Below, in pieces: positions 49,901 to 62,600 of a stretch of 64,000 nucleotides of DNA. Each line of letters begins with the position of its first letter. Within the stretch, counting starts at the first letter, position 1. Source of the stretch: Hydractinia symbiolongicarpus (lineage: Eukaryota > Cnidaria > Hydrozoa > Anthoathecata > Hydractiniidae); the NCBI RefSeq assembly GCF_029227915.1, contig NC_079887.1:7316001-7380000 (forward strand), read 5' to 3'. The notes below the pieces were generated by a model, which saw only the letters and a list, made by a program, of their open reading frames with translations, made no database searches and was not told the origin of the DNA. Both the position numbers and the translations under genes were made by a program.

Positions 49901-52900
49901 ATTACTCTTTCTGTCTCTTAAACCAATATTGCACACTGACCTACAATTTTGTCATAGCCTTGATTCACAAATTATTCGCATTCCAATTAAACTTAGTGTT
50001 AAGCAACCTCTGATAATAACTCTTTCAAGCTAGCTTCTCTGTACTAGACAAGACATTTCTCATCTACAACATCGTGATTTGTCTTTTTCATTTGTCAACA
50101 CATCTGCAAATCTATTTCTCTCTTCTCTTAAATTTGTCTTATACACTGCTTTACAAGCACGGAACTAGCTTCAAAGTAGATATTTTTACTACTGCCTAAC
50201 TTTTGCTCTGCTCAACATCATTAATAAGGTCTGCCTTATCCAGTCGTTTCCTCCACCCATATAGGCACACTATAATTTTATAAAAGACGATTCTTCAAGT
50301 GATCCAAGTACTTTCAACATTTTCACTATCACATTGACCATTGTTGGACAACTGCTGAATTTCTGAAGTAAATTGTATTATTGCTATTAATTGTATTGTT
50401 GCTATTATCTCTTCTTTAGCTTCCGACAAAGCTTTTTTGAGCAGTCTTCAAGACAATATCACAATATGAAAAACATTTTCTAAGGTTAAATTAGAGCAGT
50501 AAATTTTCAATACTAACTCTGAAATGTCTGCACTAAGTGAGGATTCATTTTCTGATAAACTATTGCGGAAACAAAACTTTCTCAGAAACTAATAAGGCAG
50601 TGCTATTTCAAGGGGAAGAGAGAGGAAAGTTCCAGCTCCTGATAAGGACTCTGCTTTTACTTTCTCCCTCTAACATTCAAATAAATTTAATTTCAAGCAA
50701 ATGATTGTTGGCAAAGTTTTTAAACAACATTCCTGCACCGTGAAACATAAATAAAGTGCTAGCTCTGTAACCCTAGCGAGTTTCTACTTTACATTTTACT
50801 ACTTTTTGGGCTAATTTTTCACCGTGATCCATTATCGAATGCTTAAGAAGATGTTTGTTTCTCACCTTAATTTTTTGTATAAAAGAACTGGTTACTCTTC
50901 TAGTGAAGAGGCTTAATACCATACCTTTAGCAGGCTGCCACCATTGTTTTTAATTTGATTGTGGTCATGTTATGATAACAATTTGTACTCACGAACATGA
51001 ATTCTGTCCTAAAAAAATTATTTTCACAAAATTTGTACTGAAACTAAGTTTGCATTTGTCCACATTTTTTGTATTTGCAAGAGTGTCTGGGTTCCTCCAC
51101 AAAGGTTGTACTGAACAGTCAAATTTATACCTTTATTATTATGGTTTAGAGAAGAACAAATTCGATTTGGTTGTTTATACACAAGACTGGCATCCTTCTG
51201 ATCATTGTTCCTTTATCACAAATGTGGATAAATACGAGATCCACAGTTGTTCAAAGAAAACTGCAGAGAATGTAGAAGTATTTGATCAAGTGGTTTATGA
51301 TGGTGATCCTGTGTTAGTTCAGGAAATATGGCCACCACATTGTATACAGGGTTCTTATGGTGCAATGTTTCATAAAGACTTAAATGTAAGTTTTTTGCGC
51401 ATGGTTAAAATTTCTGTTTTGGTAAATATATGTAGATACTAACTTTGAAATTATCTAAAACTTTGGTATAGTTATAAGTATTGTATGCAACTAAAATATT
51501 TAAAAGATTCAAAAATGCTTCAAATTTTTTTAAGTACTTTTAAATATTCATTGCTAAAGCCGTATTCTAAGACCAAAATTAAACCAATTTCCTAAACCTG
51601 AGTCCACCCACCTATTTCGAAATAGTTTAGTTAGCGACGTCATTAAAAAACCAATAAACCCCTCTCTGTAACTGTTTGTCAAAAGTACATGATCAAATAC
51701 ATTTTCTTTATCCGTTTTTAAAGATTTACACAATGCAGGTAACAGCTAAAATAAGTTTTTTGTTCATTGCTTGGTCATTGCTGATGTCATCAAAATGTTA
51801 ATGACAAATTTTTTCTTTCTTTTGATGGATGGATGTCTTACAGTTACGCGAGTGCCATTAGAAAAGCCCTTATTCATGTTTGTGATTGTTAATAACATAC
51901 ATGGCACCAGGTTTTAATTTAAGACAACGAGGAGGCATATCTGATGGTGTGGTACTATTTAAAAATTCTACTGGCACTTAGGCAGTGAATCAATTCCGTT
52001 CCTAAGTGCCATAGTGGAGAACTTTTTAAGCACATGTCAACAATCTCTGTTGGTTTTCATTTTCTGACAACAGGCAATAACCATGAAAAATCTCCGCAGA
52101 AAAGAGCAACTTCACATACAATGGCAGCTGGCTAATGCATGTTAAAAAGACAATCTATTTAAGATTTAGAAAAAGAAGAGATTTTTTGCTTATGCTGCAT
52201 GTATTGTTTTCTTAAATAAGAACTGGTAATCAAACAACTAATATATGGTAGTACCTTTTTTCAAAAGAGTTGCTGCCAGTAAATGCAGCAGTTTCAACTT
52301 TACCTGAAACCTGAAGTAAAGTTTAGAAATAAGGTAATTATAAGTAAAGGTTTTACTACTGCAACCACCACCTTCTAAATAAAACAAAAGGTTATATTGA
52401 GCCGTATTTCTTGCAACATTTACAACAGCTTCCATAACTGCATAAGCCAGTGCAGTTTTTTCTTTAGTAATTTGAGTCCTCAGTTAAGAAGACCTATTGG
52501 CCTCCAAAGCTACACAAATGTTTTCATTTGGTGGTATTTCTAAATTAGGAAAATTAAAATCAGTAAGAGATTTACCAAATTGTCGAAGGACAGAATAAAC
52601 ATCTGGAAAGACCCTTTGGTTTGTTCTTCATTAATTTTTTGAATATATAATCCTCACATGTAGAACCCTTGTATTTTGTCCACAAAGTATAACGATCAGA
52701 AAGTTCACAGTAAATAAGTATTACTGCAAACTATTGTTCCATTCAGTATCATTTTGCAGGAGTCCATGCAATAAACAGGTTTCATCAAATGTTTCAGCTA
52801 TATTGGCAACCACAGTTCGTAAATCTTCGAAAGAAGCACTATATGTGTATGCAATAATAGCATATGTAAATAAAAAAGCTCACCTATGCGAGGACTCACG

Positions 52901-55640
52901 GGATTGGGAAAAATTGGGAAAAATTGAATTTTTGGGCAATTTTTAGTGTTTTTTATGCCAATTATGTAAAAACGAGAAAACATGTTAAAGAACTTTTATT
53001 TGGCTGAAATTTTAAAAAATGATAAAATTTTCCCTACAACTAATTGAATTTTAAGCAAGTGTTGGTATTTTGGGCAAACTTCAAGCATTTTGGTCCTTTT
53101 GTGACGTAATATAAGTGTGCCAAGTTTGTTTAAATTTGAGCAAGCCTATTAAGAGATATGCAAGGGGGAGAATCTGCCTCGGTTATAATATGTTTATGTT
53201 CAAAAAACCTGGCACGAATAGGGTTAGACAGTTAAGTAGTTATGCTCTATTATGCTTTGATAAAAGACTTTATCTCTAAACCTTATCCGGACAATTCCAA
53301 AATTGATTGATTGACAATTCCTAATTGTCCTATAACTCTACCGTTAACAGGGAATAAAAAATCAGAAAGACTTGTAAAGCTTGCTGGCTGGTTAATTTAT
53401 AAATACGGCTTGCAAATTACTTAAGAGATCATCTGATTTTCTGATTTTGAAAAATTTGTACCTAATTTAAATTCGTATTTATCACTCACTTTCAATTTAA
53501 TAAATATTTAAAATTATTTCTGGTTTAATTTATTGCAATCTTTTTTTTATCAGTTTGTGAAGTTCTCAAATGATGTTTGATTATTTATTAGGTCGTGAAA
53601 GACAGTGTAATCTTACAAATTGGAACAAATCCTTCCATAGATAGTTATTCAGCATTCTGGGATAATGCGAGGAAATCTCAGAGTAAATTGAAATCCATCT
53701 TGGAAAGCCATAACATCACCACAGTGGTTATTGCAGGACTGGCTACAGATTATTGTGTTGGTGCCACTTCTATTCATGCAGCCGAATTTGGTTTTGACAC
53801 ATATATCGTGAGGAATGCGTGCTGTGGTATACATCCCACAGAGATTGAAATTAGAATTGAGCAGATGATCAAAAAGGGTGTTAGTATTATTGGATCTCAT
53901 GAGGTATTGGTTCAAGGTTTTAATACCTAAATGCTGCAATTGATTTTTGTGCTGTCTTTTACCTAGAGATATAGATCAGGGTGTAATCCAGAAAAATTCT
54001 GGAATTTTTGAAAGGTTGTGTTTGTACACATTCTATGCTGGCATCCAAAAGAGAAAATTTTGGAATAATACATAAATATCTGCTTTTTTATGATGTTTTG
54101 ATGTTTTTAAAGTAGTGATGGATAACAATATTGAAGAGCGTACACTCACTTGTTGCAGATTAAAATCATTTTACAATGAAAAACAATGTAAACAATCTTC
54201 TTAATTTCTTGTTTATCGCAACTCCCAGATATAATTTTTTATAGCTTTTAATAAAAATTGTATGTTAAAAGATAATATGAATATGGCTAGAAAAATGTTT
54301 AATTTGTGAAAAAGCTGAAGTACCCAATGTCACCAGTCAAAAACGCTGTGGAAAGTGAAATTGCAGAAAAACAAATGAAAGAAACATTTTCTTTGTTTGC
54401 ATTTAAAACTCATGCATTATATGGTGGTTTAATAATTTATTTTCTCTTTCTTTAAGGTCATCAACGTTCTCTCCTTATTGCCTATGATGACTATGAGATC
54501 AATACTAGCATAATATATTTTATGCTTTTAATTTTAATCACACAACACCTGTGCACATTGTTTTTGAAAAAGATTACTGGATGGTCAGATGGTGCCTTAA
54601 GGTGTTAAGTGAAAGTGTATTCTAAAAAATATTAAACCTTTTTTTGACTAATGTATGATAAATTCGAAATAAATTTTGATTGGGAAATAACACGTTAAGA
54701 GCAACTAAAAATGCTGTATTACACCCTGTAGATATGTAGATATTTCCACATACTTATCTAAGGTAAATTTGGAAATACATTAATTATCAAGCGTTCAATT
54801 GATTTTAGATTCCTCAGAAACATAGTCCGTGGTTGAGTTTTCCTCCAATCAGTCCTGGTGGAAACAATCAGTATACTGAGGGTATGTGTCTTTACTTATT
54901 TATTTATTAATTAATTAATAAATTATTTTTTTTTAGTTTGTAACAGTCTTAAATCCTGATGCATAATATTTTTAGATTCTGTCACTGTTAAGACTGTATT
55001 GGAAAATTATATCAATTTCCAAATATTGGAGAAATCTCTTAACAAGCCAGATAATGATTGCAACTGGCTTAAACTTGGGAATGAGCTCTCAAAAGTAGTC
55101 AATATAACAGAAACCTATTTGATTAGAATACAGAATCGAGCGCGATGTGGCGGTGGAAACCCAGCAGAAGAGTTATTTAATAGCATGAAATCTAAATTAC
55201 CAACCCTTACCATAGCTGATTTCACTGCTTCAATTAAAGAGTGTCGAAGAGAAGATGTTCTTCGGTACTTAAATAGCAAGGTATTGCCTGAATTATTTAC
55301 TGATTTATCACTTGAAGAAGTCGAAGATTTGTCTGGCTTACTTAACACAAGCAATGGTCCAGGTTGGGATATCTTGGCCGCCATATTGGGATACAGTACA
55401 AGTGAAATTGACTTAATAAGAAGTGTTTCTATACAGTCTGGACATACTTACAGTCCCACGGGAAGCCTACTGAGACGGTTGTTACATATCAGTCCTGATT
55501 TAAAAGTTAGTGTGTTGATAAATGCTGCTCGTCGAATACAACGAAACGATATTGCCAATTTTTTATTAGAAAATATTACAGAAATGAATAACCAGCGTAT
55601 GTCAAATAAAAGACACATTTCAAAACTTTTGATGTTATGA
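46969..55640 (+). CDS. Nicotinamidase-like/tandem Death-domain fusion, copy A (8 exons, 762 aa; catalytic Lys lost)
   Basis: Exons 46969-47764, 48424-48449, 48537-48584, 49004-49136, 51150-51385, 53592-53903, 54809-54881, 54976-55640; all GT-AG, phases consistent, and the same architecture as copy B. Residues 1-265 are an unrecognised domain, then a short linker. Residues 291-520 form an isochorismatase-fold nicotinamidase: ILVDIQNDF (Asp302), metal ligands in QDWHPSDH (Asp347, His349) and WPPHC (His398), IDSYSAFWDN, and GLATDYCVGAT (Cys468). The catalytic lysine position (LQ-x-GTNPS) is Ile423, so hydrolysis of nicotinamide is doubtful. Residues about 553-641 and 653-742 are two Death-like domains: NWLKLGNEL with NPAEELF; PGWDILAAILG with SPTGSLLRRLL and RRIQRNDIANFL. 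Inferred role: a cytoplasmic adaptor sensing or binding nicotinamide, possibly partnering copy B. I know of no named gene with this layout. Confidence 0.85.
47817..47860. repeat. Perfect 20-bp-arm hairpin in intron 1 of copy A
   Basis: The left arm gttcatccctaagggaaggg (47817-47836) and right arm (47841-47860) are exact inverted repeats around a 4-base ccct loop. It begins 52 bp after the exon-1 donor. Copy B has no equivalent at the same place. Confidence 0.9.
49625..50230 (-). pseudogene. Decayed LINE RT tail in intron 4 of copy A
   Basis: The reverse complement aligns over its length with the 8588-8985 tail: ctagactgtgtgagttctaa, tctttctcgttttacctgtg, gccccaggaactatcaattc, ctctacactttgttactcaa, agtgtcccaaccaactcaat, then weaker similarity upstream (a LERV..RG stretch at about 50000-50030). 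Numerous stops. It is inverted relative to the host gene. The plus-strand frame over it (49752-50033) is a shadow. Confidence 0.75.
51835..52850 (-). pseudogene. Broken Helitron-type (Pif1-like) helicase in intron 5 of copy A
   Basis: Reading the minus strand from 52850 down, despite several frame changes and stops: SFEDLRTVVANIAETFDETC with LLQNDTEWN; CELSDRYTLWTKYKGS; VLRQFGKSLTDFNFP; YAVMEAVVN; then a damaged Walker A (FYLEGGGCSSKTFTYNYLI instead of GGGGSGKT) followed by AATLLKKGTTI; ALFCGDFSWLLPVVRK (the GGDFRQxLPVV box); and finally TPSDMPPRCLKLKPGAMYVI with a FNGTRVTVRHP-like end. This is the domain order of the helicase half of Helitron RepHel proteins. The replication-initiator part was not found. 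The copy is inactive. Confidence 0.8.
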
Positions 55641-56668
55641 TTGCTTTTTTTCAACAATTGTATTTGTAGATAATTTAAGTTTGCCTTTTTGAAGCACAAA
55701 GTTCATGACCAGTAAATACTAGTACATGCTGTTTGCGAGTTAGTCCAGTGAGTGAGCATCAACAGCATGAATTGTTGTTTTCTTAGATATTATTTTTTTA
55801 CGTTTTTATTTATATTATAATAACTGACTTTCTGTCTGTAAGCCAAAAATTGACAAGAAAATTCCAGTAAATTTTGACAGGTGAATTCCCATGGTTTTTC
55901 TAATGGGTGAATTCCACCGAATTTTTCACAGGAATTTAAATTCTGAATATGTTTAGACGACGGCTGGTTGCATTGTCTGTCTACTAAAAATAAATTACTT
56001 GTCTTGCTTGCCGGATGAACGTTTCTCTTTTGCTGCCACTTGGTTGTATTCTGTTGTTCTTAGAGTGGTTTTTAAACACACATAAAATTTAAACATAATT
56101 ATTTGTGTAAATCTTGTTTATGTGCCTGTAATTCTAAGTTTATTATGTTTAAGATGTATCTATTTGGAATGGTTTTACCAAGTACTGTATATTGTTCTAT
56201 CTGATAGTAAGGAAATCCTGCTACCAGGGCAAATGATGTTGATGTAATATTTTGTAGAACTAAAAGTCCTAACGTTTTCAGATGCAAATGCTATTATGTT
56301 GCAAAGATTATTACATTACATTTTATTATAAAATGTAGTTTCAATATCATTTGACACCCTTTAAGATTGAACTACAACAACCTGCCTTGCATTGTAAATG
56401 AAATGTTAATTTGTAAAAAAATGCTATAAGAATGTTTATTTTTTATTATCCTTAATCTTCCAAGTTTTAACATTAAACTTGTTTGACATGATTTCTCTAA
56501 TTTCATGTTAGCTTTTTTCCTATTTTACTGTTTTTTGCAGTTCTTTTTATAGAGTAGTGTATTAATGGCATATATATGTACTGCGTTTTCAAGTCATTTA
56601 TGACACATATAGCATTATGGCTATTCAAGGAAATGCATATGACCTGACACAGTCTTAATGGTTTCACC
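55641..56668. other. Intergenic between the two fusion genes
   Basis: About 1.0 kb, AT-rich, no coding signal or repeat recognised. It holds the 3' UTR of copy A and the presumed promoter of copy B. A five-codon frame ATG GTT TCA CCA TGA (56658-56672) overlaps the copy B start codon; if transcribed it would act as an overlapping upstream ORF. Confidence 0.4.
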
Positions 56669-59600
56669 ATGAAAGGTAAATGTTGTACGGCTAAGACACT
56701 AACGTTGGCGTTGACTCAAGAAAGTGTAATTTGCAATCGATCAGTGTTGTTGCAAGGTGGTGAAAATGCCAACATACATGAAATTTATTCGGCAGAGTTT
56801 AAGTTGGCATTAGACTCATATCGAGAGCATGCCAAGAGGCTCATAAACAAACAGTTGAGACTTCCACCGAATAATGAAAGTTATGATATAAAATTCAGTG
56901 GATTCCGTATTAACCCGGAACATGTCCGTGCAAAAACATCAATAGCGATGGATCTTCACATTGTGGGTAACTTTTTGACGAAAAAAGTGAATTTTTATAA
57001 ATATGAGGATTTTTTTTCGGCATCAGGGAAAGAACTTATTGAAATTTTAAAGCGTGCAATAGAGACTGTAGTAAGAGATCATGCCAATATAGAAATTACA
57101 ACATCGTGTTATAAATTTGATAGTCTTAGCATGTCCTTCAAATTTCTGTTACAGAAGTCAAATATCACTGTTTTTAGTAGTTTTGAAGAACATCAAGTTG
57201 TTAAGGTATTAAATGAGGAGTCAAGATCATGTAAATTGTCTGAATTTAAAATGCGATTAAGTGAGATTGGGATAGAATTTGGTATGGTGAAGATTGACTT
57301 TCCATGTTCAAAACCATGCAGGAAAGTGTTAATAACAACAAATATTATTGTGGATGAATCTCACAAGTTATTAGATTTAGATGACCAACTGAAAGGAGTT
57401 CAAGCAAGTCTTGAAGCATTTTCAGTTGTTTACAGGGATATGCGAAATGAATGTGATAAAGAAGTGAAAACAGGTTACATATTTAATCCTGTGTTTTTTG
57501 TTTGTTTTTTCTGACGTGTTTATGAACATTTTTATACTATTTATTTTAAAGGGAGCTTTCAAAAGGTATGTTCGTCTGGGAGACGGGAAAGGGGTCACAC
57601 AATAATGAACAAAAAGAGGGATATTTCTTGATTTTTTTTTAGTTTTTATGTTGAGTATTAAAGCTATACTTTGTTGGTGTTGTACTTTATTGGTTGATTT
57701 CGGCAAGTAGTTGGTAATAGTTGATAAATGTATAAAAATACTGACCGTGTGATCTTAGCATTGTGTTATTAGTGTGTGAGTTTTTTGTTAAGATATTTGG
57801 AATACAATGACTTAATGCAAAGCATTATCTATTTTGTTTTTGCAGAGGAGAGTTGTATGTATGAAGAGAAAGGTCGATGACAAAAATGAAACGAACATTT
57901 CATGGGAGGAGGTGGGGATCGAAAATTTTCGGGAAAGGACTATTTCATTAAAAACTGTGACATAAAGAATTTTTTTATTTCAGGGAACAGTTCATTGTCA
58001 AATGGTTTAACTCCGCTTATTACCGTGAACGGATGTGGTAGGATGTAATTACTACCTTTAAACTTTATTTATTTATTTATTTAAATTTCACAGTTGTTTT
58101 AAAAACTTTTATGTAACTTTTTACGCGATTGTTGGATGGATATTCCTTGAAGTCCTTAAAACTGCTTTTTATTGTACAAGGAGTAAGAATGACGCTTTAT
58201 TTAAACTTATTTTATTTTAAAGGTTAATACTGGACTTTTTCTCTTTCAGACTCGCACCCAGTTCACCCCTTGGTAAAAATTTTGTTTGATTTATATAAAG
58301 TTGTTATTTCCTTCATATTAAACTCTATTGTAGTAACTTTGTTGTTTGTTATTCTTTCACTGTAGAATGATTATTGTTTTAGCAAAAATTGGAGACAACA
58401 GCAGAAGATCACCTGTTTATATTTGGAAAAGTAATGCCCTTTTGATATTGGGTCAGTTACAAATAAAAAGGTGTATGATTAAGACGAAGCGCCATTTAGA
58501 TTTTACCCCTCCATTCCTAAAGTTCAAATTAAAAAAAAATCTCTAAGGAAAGCAAACTTAGTCCCTAAGGAGAACAAGCACTCCATTATGTTAAGCATAT
58601 GCGAACAACATCCAGTTAAAAGTACTTTCCATTCTTCAAAAAAAAAGATGTTTCGCAGTATGTTTTTGTATAAATACCGTTCACTTTTCTATTTGCCATT
58701 CGCCTCTGACATAGTTGGTAAAAGTTCGAAAATATTTGTTTTGTTTTATGGTTTGCTTTATTTTTTAGAAAATTGAACGATGTGTTGCTTTGATTTTGGT
58801 GGATATTCAGAATGACTTTATTTCTGGAAGTCTAGCCTTACGAAATGCTCCTGCGAAAGAAGACGGAGAGGAAGTTGTTTCAGTCGTTAATCAAATTTTA
58901 GGTAGTTATAGTTCTAGTGTAGCTTTCTACAAGAAAACTTAGTAGTTAGGAAGCTTCTAAATATGCCTATTTTTTCACTCTGAGACCTTGGCAGATTCTT
59001 GGGGAGTTCTGTGAAATAACAAAAAAGTGAGCATATTTGTTTCTCAATTTCTTTTCAATGGTCAGGTTTCATTGTTAAAAAAACTAAGAAAAAAACAAGC
59101 CATGTTGTAAAAGGTCAAAAATGTGAAAAAAAATTATTGTCAGTTGATTCCTACTTGTCTTTATTTATTTTTTGCAAACAAATCTGAAGATGTACGGAGA
59201 AAAACCTTCCTGATGAAAACATGTCAAAACCTTGTAACCCACGATATTTTGAAAAGCCTTTTCGAAATAAAAAGTAATGGTTGCATTGTAAGGGCTACCT
59301 CAAGATTTGTTTGCCAGTGATGCCATATTAATAGTATTATACAAATGTATTGCACATTTATTCAAGAATTGTTGGTGTTAATTATTATATTCGTGGTATT
59401 TAGGGCCTTCTCTGCAATAATATAATAGTAAACATGTTCAAGTAAAATTGACAAGAATTTTCAAACTTTTTAGTAAAGTAAACTAATAGGCCTACACTTT
59501 CCTCAACACTTTTCATGCATCTTCGCTGTTCTAAAATCTGTGCCGTTAATATCCTTCAAGAGGATCCGTCAATGTTACTAATAAAAGGACTGAGTACATC

Positions 59601-62600
59601 CATTTGTTTCGTAGAACCTACATTTTCAAGTTATCCTAACAAGTAACCCACAAAACTTAATTTTATCGTCGAGCAAGTTTATTGTATTGTTATCCATTAA
59701 AGAAACGTTGTATTGCCAATCAAACCCAAAAATTTTGAGTCAGGCAGCTTAAGGATAAAAAGCATTTTTTTGTGACCTCACTGTTCAGAAAGTTAAATTA
59801 AAAGCAAATTTTCATGCAGTTTATTTCTTTGTTGTTACCAATATATATTCATTGTTATTGAGAAAACATTTTGTTCAGTGTGTTACACTCTGAAGTACTA
59901 AACTCCACTTTTATAGTTTATTTTAATCTTAAAACTTTGTTCTTGTAAGTTTTTCAATTTAAATTCATTTGTGAGAACGGCTGTCTAACAAAATCTGTTG
60001 TGATTTAGAGAACTACAAATTTGATGTGGTTGTATATACGCAAGACTGGCATCCTCCCAACCATTGTTCCTTTATCACCAATGTAGATAAATATAAAATC
60101 CATAGTTGCTCAAAGAAAACTGCAGAGAATGTAAAAGTTTTCGATCAAGTGGTTTACGATGGTGATCCTATTTTGGTTCAAGACATGTGGCCACCGCACT
60201 GTATACAAGGTTCCTATGGTGCCAAATTACACCGAAACTTAAATGTAATGCCTGTTTGCTGCAAGATTTTTTTTAAGATCCAAAACTATATTTTTCTTTT
60301 GTATTATGGGCATATTACCTCTACTGGGCAAAGAAGGTCAGGAATCTCATTAGATATATTGTGGGCGTCTTGTATTCATTTTGTATTCTAATATTTTCTA
60401 ATGTTTTATTGGTCCAGACAATAGTAAAATAAAGTTGCACTTTAATGGGGGAAAAATGGCCATAAGTCAGTCAATGTCGAAGTTAAAAAAATTTCTTTGG
60501 TGTGAGAAAAGTCGGAAAAACACTTTTTTCGAAAACAAAGTGATGAAAATTCATAGAATTTTTATTTGCAGAAGGGGAAATTATTTACTTTCATAACTAA
60601 TTTTACCTTACCAGTGCATTTTTAAACAATTTTATGTTAAAAAGGCGTATTGATACGATGAGTGGTTTTAGTAGTTTCACCTGTTGTTTTTGTCATTCGC
60701 TTTATATTGACTAGCATGTCATTGTGGAAAAATAACAAATCTACTTTGCCTATCACCGGCATTCGGAAGGAGGATATTAGTATATAGACTAGTTGTAAAA
60801 TAGCAAATCTACTTTGCCTATCATCGGCATTCGGAAGGAGTGTATTAGTATATAAGACTAGTTGAAAATAACAAATCTACTTTGCTTATCACTTTTATTT
60901 TGATTATTTTCAGAAAACAATTCGTTGATTTTATTAAAAATATTAAGACTAAGACGTTTTAAACGAAATGACAACAACAATTACAATGTTTAATAACCCG
61001 TGACTTTGTCCGAACCTTAATATATAACAGCCCTGTGGTTTTTAAATTTATCAAGGAAAATTATGTTATGTATAAAATTCTCAACTGATGAAATTATTTT
61101 ATTTATCACATGATTTGTCCCAGTAAGGAGTATAGCTTTTAGGAGAAGTTTTACAGGCGTTTTTTAAGAAGATTTTAGAAATTATAATCGAATTTGCCTG
61201 CCACAGACAGAGAGACGTTTAGTGGTCACGAGATATTTTTACAGGGACCATGGAACGTCATTTAATTTATTTTAAAGCTTTTTAGCTATCCTGTTTTAGA
61301 TGTACGGCTTAAGGAGAAGTAGGTTTGAGAGAAGTTTTGTTATCTGATGCAGTGGTGGGCAAAGTGGGTAAACCTGTAATTAAGTTTTTTAAAAAATTTC
61401 ATTAAAATAATAAGTTTATCAGATACGAAATATTGCGGTATTAGGTAAATTCTTCTTTTTCATACACATTTATTTTGTTTATTTAGGTCTTACAGGACGG
61501 TGTTATATTGCAAAAAGGAACAAATCCTTCCATAGATAGTTATTCAGCATTCTGGGATAATGCAAGAAAATCTCAGAGTAAATTGAAATCCATCTTGGAA
61601 AGCCATAACATCACCACAGTGGTTATTGCAGGATTGGCTACAGATTATTGTGTTGGTGCCACTTCTATTCATGCAGCCGAATTTGGTTTTGATACGTATA
61701 TTGTGCAGAATGCGTGCCGTGGCATACATCCAAGAGAGATTGATATTAGAATTGAACAGATGACCAAAAAAGGTGTTAATATTATTGGATCTCATGAGGT
61801 ACATCGACTGCCTTTATATGCAATAATAATGCATTGTTTAGATTTGTGCGTCTAAAAATTTGCACAACCTTTCGTACGTCACATTTTGAAATTTAGCGTG
61901 ACAAGTATTTGAACAAGGATATAAAACTCCGGAAGGGGTGTTCTTATCATTGTAGCAAGGTATTTGCGGAGTGATATAAACATAGATGACTGAAGATTAC
62001 TATTACACCTGTGTTCCTTTGATTATAGATTCCTCAAAAACAAAGTGCATGGTTAACATTTCCTCCACTCAGTCCTGGTGGAAATAATCAGTACACTGAA
62101 GGTATGTGTTTTTGTTTGGTTAAATAAATCCCTTTGTAAAAATATCCATATTGGTCTGTATAAATTGAGACACATCAGTGGTTCTCATACGGACTAGGTG
62201 GCAAGTGATGTTTCGCCAAGATACACAAAAACCGAGTTCACAAAACTGCCCATTGTACAAGTGAAAATATTTCCATCACCAAACTACTAGCATGCTTAAA
62301 TGATGTCAGGTGGTGCATTATTTTTTAGAGTATTTTTTTTTATTATCTCGAGAAGTATGTTGGTTATACCACAGAGGGCCAATAAAGCAGTACTTAAATT
62401 TTTTACCTTGCACGTTAAACTGATTCTGACCAATTGTTACGTTCCATTATGTGGTACAAGTAGGCTTAATACCCGTCGTATTACACAATCATAACTTGGC
62501 CTGTTGTTTATATTAGGTTTTAAAGGATATCAAATAATTTTTTCTTTTGATTGTACTGAAACATCAAGTGCAATTATATATAGTACAAACAATTACCACT

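Noticed and set aside
49752-50033. 93-aa plus-strand open frame
   Set aside because: Antisense shadow of the decayed LINE tail; it even resembles the antisense frame at 8585-8962.
53649-53939. Minus-strand frames opposite the catalytic exons of both fusion genes (also 61544-61804)
   Set aside because: Their similarity to each other simply mirrors the conserved sense exons.
57841-57880. Exon after gattttgcag/ttttgcag acceptors at 48161 (copy A) and 57846 (copy B)
   Set aside because: Both acceptors look good, but the frame meets a stop at once in copy A and soon in copy B, while the micro-exons at 48424 and 58250 keep phase.
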